Assembly: GCA_900759475.1 (NCBI GenBank)
Contig: CAAEVK010000037.1
Coordinates: 30,869 to 94,868 of the forward strand
From: Clostridia bacterium
GTDB lineage: Bacteria; Bacillota; Clostridia; TANB77; CAG-508
Direction of reading: 5' to 3'
DNA: 64,000 nucleotides
Positions 28,831-37,856 of this stretch are shown in pieces (position 1 is the stretch's first letter; every line of letters starts with the position of its first letter). The translations under genes were made by a program, and so were the position numbers. Under the pieces are notes generated by a model, which was not told the origin of the DNA, did not search any database, and saw only the letters and a list, made by a program, of their open reading frames with translations.

Positions 28831-30285
28831 TTATAAAGCTTTTATCCATACAGAAACACTACCAGCATTAACAGGGAATTTTCCGATACCATTTTCATCA
28901 ATCAAAACAATGTCTTCACGATTTCCTAAATAATCGTAAAAACTAGAATTAGCAAAATGCTTACCAACATACATCTGTTTATTTCCACCAGCATTGTCAG
29001 ACATAATAACAGCAAGCCCAGAATTAACATGTTGATTGTCACCTTCTAAAGTCCAACCAATAATATTTTCATTATCTAAATAGTCATTTAATTTTCCATA
29101 AGCATAATTTTTTCTTAAAGTAAGGAGTTTGTCTAATACTATGTTTTTGGCTTCTATTTTTTCACTAGGGATTCCATAATAATCACCATAGAAAACACAA
29201 GGAAGCCCCTTGTCACGCAATAAAATAATAGCATAAGCTAATGGCTTAAACCAATCCTGAACCCAAGAAAATAAACTTTGTCCAGGTTCTGTATCATGGT
29301 TGTCTACAAAAGTAACTGCTTTATTTGGATTAGTTTGAATAAGGGTGTTATCTAAAATTTTACACATATTATAATTTCCACCAGAGATAGATGCTTCATA
29401 AAAATTGTAGTGAAGAGGAACATCAAATAAAGACATGCACCCATTAGTTTCCTCCAAATATTCATTCATAATAGTAACATTAGAATTCCAGTATTCACCA
29501 ACTGCAAATAAAGGTTTAGTAGTGGAATTGCGTACTTCACGAAGCCAATTTTCATAAAAACTTGCACGGATATGTTTAACAGCATCTAAACGAAAACCAT
29601 CTAAGTCAGCTAATTTTAAATACCATTTTCCCCAAAAAGTAAGTTCATTAACAACATCAATATTATTTAGGTCAATATCAGCACCCATTAAGTAATCATA
29701 ATTGCCATTTTCTTTGTCAACATCTTCATCCCAACGTTTTCCATAAAATTTAAAAATAGAATTTACTCTATTCCTATCATCCCAGTCAACACCATGAAAA
29801 TGTGTCCAATTCCATTGGAAATCTGAATAAGTAGTACCCCTTCCTGGAAAGGTATATTTTGTCCAAGCTAAAATAGGAACAATATTATTTGTAATTTCGA
29901 TAGAATTGTTTCTATTATTATAAGATTCTTTACAAGCTAATACTTCCTCGGTTTCATCAGCACCTACCTTATGATTTAAAACAATATCAGCATATACTTT
30001 TATACCATTTTTATGTAATTCAGAAATAGCGTTTAAATATTCTTCTTTTGTCCCGTATTTGGTACGTATAGTTCCTTTTTGGTCAAACTCACCTAAATCA
30101 TATAAATCATAAACACCATAGCCAGTATCATTTATTCCACCAGCACCTTTATAAGCAGGAGGAAGCCATAAAGAAGTAATACCAATATTGTGTAAATGGG
30201 TTGCTTCTTGTTGCAATTTATTCCACAAATTACAATCAGTTGGTAAATACCATTCAAAGTATTGCATTAAAGTATTGTTATCCAT
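28831..30285 (-). CDS. Cytoplasmic GH13 alpha-amylase
   Basis: A 484-residue glycoside hydrolase of family 13 (cytoplasmic alpha-amylase type, as AmyS/AmyA). It starts NTLMQYFEWYLP and has no signal peptide. Catalytic residues are visible: nucleophile Asp in DGFRLDAVKHI, acid/base Glu in FAVGEYWN, and the transition-state Asp in FVDNHDTEPGQ. YADIVLNHKVGADETE is conserved region I. It hydrolyses internal alpha-1,4 bonds of glycogen-like or imported maltodextrins. ATG at 30285 is favoured by AGGATG upstream; a GTG three codons earlier is possible. No in-frame CGG. Confidence 0.94.
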   Translation of the reverse strand: MDNNTLMQYFEWYLPTDCNLWNKLQQEATHLHNIGITSLWLPPAYKGAGGINDTGYGVYDLYDLGEFDQKGTIRTKYGTKEEYLNAISELHKNGIKVYADIVLNHKVGADETEEVLACKESYNNRNNSIEITNNIVPILAWTKYTFPGRGTTYSDFQWNWTHFHGVDWDDRNRVNSIFKFYGKRWDEDVDKENGNYDYLMGADIDLNNIDVVNELTFWGKWYLKLADLDGFRLDAVKHIRASFYENWLREVRNSTTKPLFAVGEYWNSNVTIMNEYLEETNGCMSLFDVPLHYNFYEASISGGNYNMCKILDNTLIQTNPNKAVTFVDNHDTEPGQSLFSWVQDWFKPLAYAIILLRDKGLPCVFYGDYYGIPSEKIEAKNIVLDKLLTLRKNYAYGKLNDYLDNENIIGWTLEGDNQHVNSGLAVIMSDNAGGNKQMYVGKHFANSSFYDYLGNREDIVLIDENGIGKFPVNAGSVSVWIKAL

Positions 30286-30381
30286 AAAAATCACATCCTA
30301 TTTGAATAGAAAGTTTGGCAAACTTTCTAAAATCTTTATAGCAACAATTATACCATGAAAATAAAAAAAGTAAATAAGAAA

Positions 30382-30457
30382 AGTGGCTTTGACAGATGTA
30401 CACGTTTGCTTTGCAAACGGCACAGTCTAAGGAAACTTAACCTTGTTGTATAGTAAA
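30382..30457. repeat. Dispersed palindromic repeat, copy D (inverted)
   Basis: AAAAGTGGCTTTGACAGATG, TACACGTTTGCTTTGCAAACG, GCACAGTCTAAGG, AAACTTAACCTTGTTGTATAG: the reverse complement aligns with copies A and C. Confidence 0.75.
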
Positions 30458-30487
30458 AAAACGGAGGAATTTAATTTCCACCGTTTT
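30458..30487 (-). terminator. Terminator after the AbrB-like gene
   Basis: On the minus strand AAAACGGTGGAA pairs with TTCCTCCGTTTT (one mismatch) and a T run follows. The shifted stop codon lies in the loop-side part of this hairpin. Confidence 0.75.
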
Positions 30488-30717
30488 ATACTATTAATAC
30501 AGTTTTGACAAATTTTTTTGTTTTTAAAATCAAGTATATTTTTTTGAGAATGACAAAAAATACAACTAGAATAATTTTTCTGTAAAACAATATTTTTTCC
30601 TTTTTGAGAAAAATCAATATAATCGTTTGTTTTTATATCAAAAAATTCACATAATTCAATTGGTATTTTTACTCTACCTAAAGTATCGATGTATTTTATT
30701 ATACCTGTATTTTTCAT
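30471..30717 (-). CDS. AbrB/SpoVT-like regulator with zinc knuckle, one CGG shift
   Basis: About 81 residues after a +1 shift. The N-terminal AbrB swapped-hairpin domain reads GIIKYIDTLGRVKIPIELCEFF; the C-terminal half has two CxxC knuckles (CIFCHS and CQNC). In the zero frame the protein would run 18 residues past a CGG, through the terminator into RWKLNSSVFLLYNKVKFP. Skipping the C at 30483 gives NSIKGGN and TAA at 30471-30473, inside the terminator hairpin, which is the normal place for a stop and the usual length. Such regulators control transition-state or sporulation genes. It is divergent from the Xre gene. Confidence 0.85.
30481..30483 (-). other. CGG +1 shift site, AbrB-like regulator
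   Basis: AAA-CGG-T, codon 79. The shift gives SIK-G-GN stop; the unshifted reading adds 18 residues through the terminator stem. Confidence 0.65.
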
Positions 30718-30905
30718 ATAATATCTCCAATACGTTAAATTTCACTTATATTATAAAACAATCTGTTACAATTTGTCAATAAAATGCGTGAAACTTTACA
30801 CACAGTAAAAAATCTTTTTTGATATACTTCGATTGGATTGAATAGCTTTACTATATTTTCACACGTAATAATAAGGGGGCGATTATTACGACATTTTCTA
30901 ATGCA

Positions 30906-31139
30906 ATGATTACCAGAATTTGCGAACTTCTGGAACAAAAAAATATGAATGTTAATCAATTAGCAACAAGAGCAGGTATTAATCCTTCTACGGTAAGAAG
31001 TGTATTAAAGGAAAGATGTAAATCACCAAAAGCAGAGACTGTTTATTATATTTGTCTAGGGCTAGGGATTAGTATGGATGAATTTTATAATTCTGAATTA
31101 TTTCAAGATATTGAAGATAATGATAAAGAAGAAAAATAA
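30906..31139 (+). CDS. Xre family helix-turn-helix regulator
   Basis: 77 residues from ATG 30906; helix-turn-helix MNVNQLATRAGINPSTVRSVL. Family members usually begin with FS(E/N)A(V/M)I.RI..L about eight residues upstream of this point. Upstream codons here read TTFSNAMITRICEL, in frame and without a stop, and a strong AAGGGGG lies at 30873-30879, five bases before an ATT at 30885. The true start may therefore be ATT (30885 or 30882), which I give as an alternative. It is divergent from the AbrB-like gene. Confidence 0.85.
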   Translation: MITRICELLEQKNMNVNQLATRAGINPSTVRSVLKERCKSPKAETVYYICLGLGISMDEFYNSELFQDIEDNDKEEK

Positions 31140-31143
31140 AAAT

Positions 31144-31178
31144 AATTAACAATAAAGAAGTTGTTAATTATTTTTTTG
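31144..31178 (+). terminator. Terminator after Xre gene
   Basis: AATTAACAA (31144-31152) pairs with 31161-31169, then a T run. A TATAAT with TGA before it (31182-31187), probably the trmL promoter, lies just beyond. Confidence 0.8.
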
Positions 31179-31215
31179 TGATATAATCAATTTAAAAGAA
31201 AGGAAATAATAAAAA

Positions 31216-31713
31216 ATGAAACTAAATGTTGTTATGTGTGAACCAGAGATACCACAAAATACTGGAAATATTGCAAGAACTTGTGCAGCAACAGGCGCAA
31301 AATTACATTTAATAAAGCCTTTAGGCTTTGAATTGTCTGACAAATATTTAAAAAGAGCTGGACTTGACTATTGGGATAAACTAAAAATTGAAGAACATGA
31401 AAATTTAAATGCATTTTTAACAAAATATTCACCAGAAAAAAATAATATGTTTTTTGTTACTACAAAAGGACAAAAATGTTATACTGATGTGGATTATTGC
31501 AACATGCAAGAAGTATTTGTAATGTTTGGAAAAGAAACAAAAGGATTACCAGAAGATTTGCTCAAAAAATATATAGATAATGCAATTAGAATTCCCATGA
31601 AAAAAGATTTACGTTCTTTGAATTTATCTAATTCGGTGGCAATTATTATGTATGAAATATTAAGACAAAAAAATTTTGAAGGCTTACAAGAAATTAGTCA
31701 ATATTTTAAATAG
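31216..31713 (+). CDS. trmL: tRNA (cytidine(34)-2'-O)-methyltransferase
   Basis: A 165-residue SPOUT methyltransferase. Motifs: MCEPEIPQNTGNIARTCAATGAKLHLIKPLGF at the N-terminus, VMFGKETKGLPE in the middle, and IPM..DLRSLNLSNSVAIIMYE forming the knotted SAM site. TrmL methylates the 2'-O of the wobble base of leucine tRNAs with S-adenosylmethionine. It lies 26 bp before the S66 peptidase gene. Adjacent to the CGG-recoding theme only by chance; no direct link is claimed. Confidence 0.95.
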   Translation: MKLNVVMCEPEIPQNTGNIARTCAATGAKLHLIKPLGFELSDKYLKRAGLDYWDKLKIEEHENLNAFLTKYSPEKNNMFFVTTKGQKCYTDVDYCNMQEVFVMFGKETKGLPEDLLKKYIDNAIRIPMKKDLRSLNLSNSVAIIMYEILRQKNFEGLQEISQYFK

Positions 31714-31739
31714 AGTTATTAAAATAAGAGGAGGGCAAA

Positions 31740-32753
31740 ATGCTATATTCAACAAATATAAAAAAGGGAGATACCATAGGAGTTACTGCAACTTCGGATG
31801 GTAATATAGACAAAATTAAAATAAAGCGATTAGACAATGCTATTAAAAATTTTGAAGAAAGGGGTTATACAATTAAAGAAACACCCAATGTTAGAAGTTC
31901 GTATAAAGGAAGAAGCTCTAGTAAAGAACAAAGAGCAAAAGAATTTATGAAATTAGTGGAAGATAAGAACATAGCAGCAATTATTACAGCAAGAGGAGGA
32001 GACTTTTTACTAGAAATTTTGCCATATATTGACTTTGAAAAGATAAGAAAAAATCCTAAATGGATACAAGGATTTTCAGATACAACAGGTTTAGGATTTT
32101 GTGTTACAACAATTTGTGATATAGCAACAATTTATGCCGAAAATTTTGGCGATTTTGGAATGGAAAATTGGCATACATGTTTAGAGAATAATTTAAAAAT
32201 ATTAGAAGGAAAAGAAATTATACAAGAAAGTTTTAAAGAATATCAAAGCATGTTTCAAGATTACAAAATAGGATTAGAAACATATAAGCTAGATAAAAAA
32301 GTGGAATGGAAAAATGCACAAAATGAAGAAAAAATAGAACTAAATGGTAGAATATTAGGCGGTTGCATTGATATATTAGTTAGTTTAGTTGGTACAAAAT
32401 TTGATAAAGTGAAAGAATTTATTGAAAAGTATAAAAATGACAAAATTGTATGGTTTTTTGACAATTGTGAATTAACATCAGAAGGCATATTAAGAGGATT
32501 ATGGCAATTGAAAGAGGCAGGATGGTTTAGCAATATAAGTGGATTTATATTTGGAAGAACCATGACAAGAAGCAGTTGCTATGGAATTTCTTTTGAAGAA
32601 GCAGTGAAAGAAGTATTACAAGAATTAAATGTACCAATTATATTAGAAGCAGATATAGGGCATCTCCCACCACAATTTACAATCATAAATGGAGCAATTG
32701 TTCATATTGTAAGCAAAGATGGAAAAGGAAAAATAGACTTTACATTAAAATAA
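31740..32753 (+). CDS. S66 family peptidase (LD-carboxypeptidase/MccF-like)
   Basis: A 337-residue serine peptidase. ITARGGDFLLEIL and the nucleophile Ser in GFSDTTGLGF identify family S66; the Glu/His triad partners lie in DNCELTSEGILRGLW and DIGHLPPQFTI. Family enzymes cleave L,D-bonds of muropeptides (LdcA) or detoxify microcin C-like peptides (MccF); the length and the YLVD-less N-terminus do not separate these. It has no signal peptide, so it acts in the cytoplasm. GAGGAGG precedes the start. Confidence 0.9.
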   Translation: MLYSTNIKKGDTIGVTATSDGNIDKIKIKRLDNAIKNFEERGYTIKETPNVRSSYKGRSSSKEQRAKEFMKLVEDKNIAAIITARGGDFLLEILPYIDFEKIRKNPKWIQGFSDTTGLGFCVTTICDIATIYAENFGDFGMENWHTCLENNLKILEGKEIIQESFKEYQSMFQDYKIGLETYKLDKKVEWKNAQNEEKIELNGRILGGCIDILVSLVGTKFDKVKEFIEKYKNDKIVWFFDNCELTSEGILRGLWQLKEAGWFSNISGFIFGRTMTRSSCYGISFEEAVKEVLQELNVPIILEADIGHLPPQFTIINGAIVHIVSKDGKGKIDFTLK

Positions 32754-32755
32754 AC

Positions 32756-32784
32756 TTGTATTATATAGAAAATATTGATAAAAT
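32756..32784 (+). promoter_or_regulatory. Promoter for thyA-folA
   Basis: TTGTAT at 32756-32761 and TAAAAT at 32779-32784, spacer 17. Confidence 0.45.
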
Positions 32785-32814
32785 ATAAAAAAAATAAATA
32801 AAAGGAGGATATAA

Positions 32815-33673
32815 ATGACACGGAGCAGATAAATGTTTTATTGATACTTGTAAAGAAATTATTGAACATGGTTATTCCTCAGAAGGAACCAATGTAAGAA
32901 CAAGATGGGCAGATGGTGCAGAAGCAAATTATGTATCTTTAGTAGGAGTTACTAATCATTATGATGTAGAAAAAGAATTTCCAATTATCACATTAAGAAA
33001 TAATTCAGCTACTGTAAAAAAAGCAATTGACGAAATATTGTGGATATGGCAAAAAAAATCAAATAATGTACATGACTTAAATTCTCATATTTGGGATCAG
33101 TGGGCAGACGAGCAAGGAAGTATTGGAAAAGCTTATGGTTATCAACTTGCAAAAAAATATCCATTCAAGACAAAAGAAGGTATAAAAGAAATGGATCAAG
33201 TAGACTATGTATTATACCTATTAAAAAATGATTCTTCAAGTAGACGTATTATGACAAATATTTTTAACCATGAAGAATTAAAGGATATGAAATTAGAACC
33301 TTGTGCTTATGGAACTCAGTGGTTAGTAAAAGAAGGAAAGCTACATTTAATATTAAATCAACGTTCTCAGGATATGTTAGCTGCTAATGGCTGGAACATT
33401 ATGCAATATGCATCATTATTACATATGTTTGCACAATGTAGTGGACTAAAGGTAGGGACAATTACACATAATATAGGAGATTGCCACATTTATGACAGAC
33501 ATATTCCATTGGTAGAAAAATTAATTAATGCAGAACCGATGAATGTGTCTCCTAAATTAGTAATTCATAATCCAACAACTAATTTTTACGATTTTAAGGT
33601 AGAAGATTTTGAAGTTGTAAATTATGATTATAATAAAGAAATTAATTTAGGAAAAATTCCAGTAGCAATTTAA
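32815..33673 (+). CDS. thyA: Thymidylate synthase, CGG shift at codon 3
   Basis: About 285 residues after a +1 shift. ATG at 32815 has AAGGAGG upstream, but the zero frame reads ATG-ACA-CGG-AGC-AGA-TAA. Skipping the C gives MTGADKCFIDTCKEIIEHG and an unbroken ThyA: KEFPIITLRN, the active-site Cys in LEPCAYGTQW, LNQRSQDMLAANGWNI (folate and dUMP binding) and GDCHIYDRH. It makes dTMP from dUMP with methylene-tetrahydrofolate; the dihydrofolate product is recycled by FolA, encoded 13 bp downstream. Without a shift, no translation beyond five codons would be possible from this ribosome site. Confidence 0.95.
32821..32823 (+). other. CGG +1 shift site, thyA codon 3
   Basis: ATG-ACA-CGG-A. Skipping C32821 gives MT-G-ADKCFID; the zero frame stops after five codons. 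Confidence 0.94.
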
Positions 33674-33686
33674 AAAAGGAGAAAAA

Positions 33687-34181
33687 ATGTTAAGTATTAT
33701 TGTAGCAGTTGCAAAAAATAATGTAATTGGTAAAAACAATCAATTAATATGGCATATACCAGAAGATTTAAAAAGATTTAAAAAAATAACAACAGGAAAA
33801 ACAATTATTATGGGAAGGAAAACATTTGAGTCATTAGGAAGAGTACTACCAAACAGAAAACACATTGTACTTTGTAATGATGCTAAAATGCAAATAGATA
33901 ATGAAAATGTGGAAATATTAAAAGACATTTCAGAAATTAAACCATATATTCAATCAAAAGAAGAACATTTTGTTATAGGAGGAGCAACTATTTACCAATT
34001 GCTTATGCCATATGCAAACAAAATGTATATTACTCATATTAATCAAGAATTTGAGGGAGATGTGTATTTTCCAAAAATAAATCTAAATGAGTGGAATGTC
34101 ATAGAAAAAGAAAAAGGAATTCAGAATGAAGAAAATCCATATGATTATGAGTATATTACCTATATTAGAAAAAATAATTAA
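33687..34181 (+). CDS. folA: Dihydrofolate reductase
   Basis: A 164-residue DHFR. The N-terminal IVAVAKNNVIGKNNQLIWHIPEDLKRFKKIT, the NADPH-loop TIIMGRKTFESLGRVLPNR and FVIGGATIYQLLMPYANKMYITHI are standard. It reduces dihydrofolate to tetrahydrofolate with NADPH in the cytoplasm. Co-transcribed with thyA (13 bp gap, GGAGAAAAA ribosome site) and ending at a terminator. Confidence 0.96.
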   Translation: MLSIIVAVAKNNVIGKNNQLIWHIPEDLKRFKKITTGKTIIMGRKTFESLGRVLPNRKHIVLCNDAKMQIDNENVEILKDISEIKPYIQSKEEHFVIGGATIYQLLMPYANKMYITHINQEFEGDVYFPKINLNEWNVIEKEKGIQNEENPYDYEYITYIRKNN

Positions 34182-34182
34182 A

Positions 34183-34210
34183 AAAAGTCCAACTAGGGAC
34201 TTTTTTTTTC
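34183..34210 (+). terminator. Terminator after thyA-folA
   Basis: AAAAAAGTCC pairs with GGGACTTTTTTTTT around the loop AACTA. Confidence 0.88.
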
Positions 34211-34220
34211 ATCTATATTC

Positions 34221-34336
34221 TTATTTTATTGTATAGAAAAAATCGACAAATTTTACGTATACAACAATGTTAAGCTTCATTGTGCTGTGCCATTTGCAAA
34301 GCAAACGTGTACATATGACAAAGCCACTTTTGTTCT
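34221..34336. repeat. Dispersed palindromic repeat, copy C
   Basis: TTGTATAGAAAAAATC... TACAACAATGTTAAGC, then CATTTGCAAAGCAAACG, GTACATATG and CAAAGCCACTTTTGTT. The same block order as copies A, B and D. Confidence 0.75.
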
Positions 34337-34367
34337 AACAAGAGTTACTTGGTCAACTTACTTGTGT

Positions 34368-36985
34368 TTATATCCATTCTTTATAAATTTTAATATAATC
34401 TTTTTTCACAAACATAGCAACAATACTATACAGGATTGGAATAATAAAAATAAATAAAATGTGTTTTCCGTAATAGAGGAACTAAGCCAATTACTTTTCC
34501 CAAAAATGTAAATGGTACAACAATAGCAGTAATACTTAATAAAATAGAAGAAACATAAACCATTTTAGAGCTATTACTTTGTATAAATGGAATTTTAGCA
34601 GTTCTGATAATATGCAGTCCAACTAAATTGGAAACAACACCATAAGAGAACCATATTGTTTGAAATAAGGCAACATGTTGTTCTCTTAATCCAAAACCAA
34701 ACCACAAAGAGGCAAATACGATCAAATCAAATAGAGAACTAATTGGACCCATAAAAAGCATAAAGTGTAAAATACTTTTTATACTCCATTTGCTTGGTTT
34801 TTTTAGATATTCTTCATCTATATTATCAAATGGAAGAGTTAATTGACCAATATCATATAATAAACTTTGTACAAGTAATTGAATTGGAGTAATGGGTAAA
34901 AATGGCAAAAATATGCTAGCAATAAATACAGATAGCACTTCTCCAAAGTTAAAACTAACAGCCATTTTAATATATTTCAATAAATTAGCAAAAGTTTTTC
35001 TTCCCTCCATAACTCCTTCTAGTAAAACATTTAAATCCTTTTCTAATAAAATAATATCAGCAGTTTCTTTTGCAATAGCCACAGCAGTATCAACAGAAAT
35101 ACCTACATCAGAATTAACAAGAGAAGGACTATCATTAATTCCGGTCTCCCATATATCCAACTGTATTTCCCATTTCTTTCAATAGTCGTACTAGTCGAGC
35201 TTTTTGAATAGGAGATAGTTTAGCAAAAATACTCACTTTTCTTAAAAGGCGGGCAACAGCAATATCAGATAACTTATCAATTTGACTACCTAAAATAATT
35301 TTCGATGCATTAATTCCTACTTTACTGCAAACGGATTTTGTTACTTCTGCATTATCTCCTGTTAATACAATTACACGAATACCAGCAGAATTTAATTGCT
35401 GAATTGTTTCCTTGGCAGTTTGTTTGGGAGGATCTAAAAAACCAATGAATCCTACTAAAGTCATATTAGACTCATCAGAAATAGAAAAAGAAGTGATTTC
35501 TGAAGAAATTTCTTTTTGACAAACAGCTACTACACGTAAGCCATCTTCATTTAATTTTTTAGCTATTGACTTGATATTAGTTTTAATTTCACTAGAAATA
35601 GGAGAAATTTCCCCCTGATAATTTACTTTTGTACAAATAGACAAAATTTCCTCTACAGCTCCTTTAGTAATAAGTATAGTAACATTTTCTTTTGTAAGAA
35701 CCACAGACAAACGGCGTCTAGAAAAATCAAAAGGAATTTCATCCTTTTTACAATACTGTTTTGAAATATCAATAATTACTTCTTCTTTAGCACGATTAAG
35801 AATAGCTTCATCAATGTTTCCTTTTAGTCCACTTTGAAAAAAAGCATTTAAAAAAGCATATTGTAATACTCCTTTATCTTCTTGTCCGTGGATATCTAGA
35901 TATTTTTCTAAAACAATTTTATCTTCTGTTAAAGTTCCAGTTTTATCAGTACATAATATATTCATGGCACCAAAACTTTGAATAGAATCTAATCTTTTAA
36001 CAATTGTTTGCCTTTTAGACATTCGAATAGCGCCTTTGGCTAAACTAGACGATAAAATAACAGGAAGCAAAAGAGGAGTAATTCCAATAGCAATAGCAAC
36101 TGCAAAAGTAAAAGCAGTTACTGTATCATGCTTCCAAGCATTTACTAAAAAAGTGAGAGGAATCATAATAAGCATAAACTTAATTAATAATTTACTAACA
36201 CTTTCAATTCCTTTTTGAAAAACAGTTTTTGGTTTTCCAAAGGAAATTGTATGTGCAATTTTTCCAAAATAAGTAGCATCGCCTACTTTAATAACGATTC
36301 CTTTGGCATATCCACTAATTACATTTGTTCCCATAAAACATATGGTATCTAAATCCGAAATACTATCTAACGTATTTTTAGAAATTTGGCTTATTTCAGA
36401 TTTTTTTATTGCTTCTGATTCACCAGTAAGAGAAGACTGACTAACATAGAAGTCCTTTGCTTCAATTAACCTTAAATCAGCTGGAATCATATCTCCTGCT
36501 GAAAGAGAAACTAAATCACCATAAGTAATTTCCTTTATAGGGATAGAAAGGGTCTTTCCATTTCTAATAACAGTAGTAGTAGTAGCAACTAATTCTTTTA
36601 GTTTTTCAGCAGCTTTATTGGAACGGAATTCTTCCCAAAATTCTAAAAAAGTACTCACAAATACAAGAATAAAAATAACAAGAATATTAGAATAATTAGG
36701 AAATACTGGCAATATAACATCTGTGTAAAATAAAATAGCTGAAATTCCAAGTAATATGCTATTAAAAGGACTAAAAAGACTAGCAAAAAAATAAGAATAC
36801 CATTTTTTGGGCTTTGTTTGTTTAATTTGATTTAAACCGTATTTTTGAATGTTTTCTTGTACTTTTTGATCATCAAGACCAGAATAAGAAAATTGATTAT
36901 TTCTCATAAAACTTTCTTTATCAAGTATACAATTTTGTCCATATAAATTGTTTATTTCAACTTCTCCTTTTATAGATACATTCAT
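34368..36985 (-). CDS. mgtA: Magnesium-type P-type ATPase (MgtA/MgtB), two CGG shifts
   Basis: About 871 residues. Actuator motif SLTGESEA, phosphorylation motif CTDKTGTLTED, nucleotide domain FDFSRRRLSVVL, and RVIVLTGDNAEV identify an IIIB ATPase for Mg2+. Two in-frame CGGs must be skipped. The first (35143) gives TVGYMGDGINDSPSL, the invariant hinge GDGxND. The second (34470) gives IGLVPLLGKHILFIFIIPILY and the last membrane helix, to TAA at 34368-34370. It imports Mg2+ at the expense of ATP. AAGGAA lies upstream of ATG 36985; no magnesium riboswitch is seen. Confidence 0.95.
34468..34470 (-). other. CGG +1 shift site 2, mgtA
   Basis: TTA-CGG-A on the minus strand. The shift gives VPLL-G-KHILF and a final helix of about 33 residues. 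Confidence 0.88.
35141..35143 (-). other. CGG +1 shift site 1, mgtA hinge
   Basis: GAC-CGG-A, codon 615. The shift gives GYMGD-G-INDSP, the universal P-type ATPase motif; the zero frame ends GDRN. Confidence 0.97.
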
Positions 36986-37076
36986 AATTGCAACATTCCT
37001 TTCTTAAAAATGTTAATGAAATTATATCACTAAAATAAAAAATAATACATATTATTTTTAGATTATAAGTTTGTTC

Positions 37077-37105
37077 TTTACAATTACACAAAAAAATGAT
37101 AAGAT
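37077..37105 (+). promoter_or_regulatory. Promoter for trmB
   Basis: TTTACA at 37077-37082 and TAAGAT at 37100-37105, spacer 17. Confidence 0.5.
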
Positions 37106-37134
37106 AATTTTATTCAATAAAAGAGGTAAAAGCA

Positions 37135-37791
37135 ATGAGAATGAGAAGAAAGCCATGGGCAAGACCAGAATTAGAAGTATGTGAATTTTTTCTAAAAGAG
37201 CCAACTCAAAATCTAAATAAATGGAATCATTATTTTAAAAATAACGCACCAATTTATTTAGAATTAGGTTGTGGAAAAGGAACATTTATAGCAGAATTAG
37301 CTAATAAAAACAAACAAATTAATTTTATAGGAATTGACTTAAAAAGTGATATGTTAGGTTTAGCAAAAAGGAATATAGAAAAAATATACCACCAAAATAA
37401 TCAGGAGATTAATAATGTAGTTTTATTAGCATATGACATAGAAAGAATAGGAGATGTAATTGGGGAACATGACAAAATTGACAGAATTTACATTAATTTT
37501 TGCAACCCTTGGCCAAAACCTAGACACAAAAAGAAAAGATTAACATATACAAGACAATTAGAAAACTATAAACTATTTTTGAAAAAAGGAGGAGAAATAT
37601 ATTTTAAAACAGATGATGAAGGTCTTTTTCAAGATAGCTTAAAATATTTTCAAGAGACTGGATTTAAAATTATATTTCAAACATTTGATTTACATCAAGA
37701 ACAAAGGGAAGATAATGTTATAACAGAACATGAAAAAATGTTTAGTGAGCAAGGAATAAAAATAAAAGCACTCATTGCACAGTGGCTATAA
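37135..37791 (+). CDS. trmB: tRNA (guanine-N7)-methyltransferase
   Basis: 218 residues. N-terminal RMRRKPWARPEL; SAM-binding YLELGCGKGTFIAELA; FIGIDLKSDMLGLAKRN; and YINFCNPWPKPRHKKKRLT, the TrmB signature. It methylates G46 of tRNA at N7 with S-adenosylmethionine. Start ATG follows AGAGGT. It is followed by the DUF362 ferredoxin after 65 bp. Confidence 0.96.
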   Translation: MRMRRKPWARPELEVCEFFLKEPTQNLNKWNHYFKNNAPIYLELGCGKGTFIAELANKNKQINFIGIDLKSDMLGLAKRNIEKIYHQNNQEINNVVLLAYDIERIGDVIGEHDKIDRIYINFCNPWPKPRHKKKRLTYTRQLENYKLFLKKGGEIYFKTDDEGLFQDSLKYFQETGFKIIFQTFDLHQEQREDNVITEHEKMFSEQGIKIKALIAQWL

Positions 37792-37856
37792 TTCAATTTT
37801 ATAAAATTACTAATTGTAGGGGGAGTTACCTATAAAATAAGAAAGGAATTGATAAT

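Noticed and set aside
30735..30959. Minus-strand ORF between the AbrB-like and Xre genes
   Set aside because: It overlaps the Xre gene and the two divergent promoters; there is no start signal or family match.
36986..37076. Possible magnesium riboswitch upstream of mgtA
   Set aside because: The leader is too short and AT-rich, with no recognisable structure.
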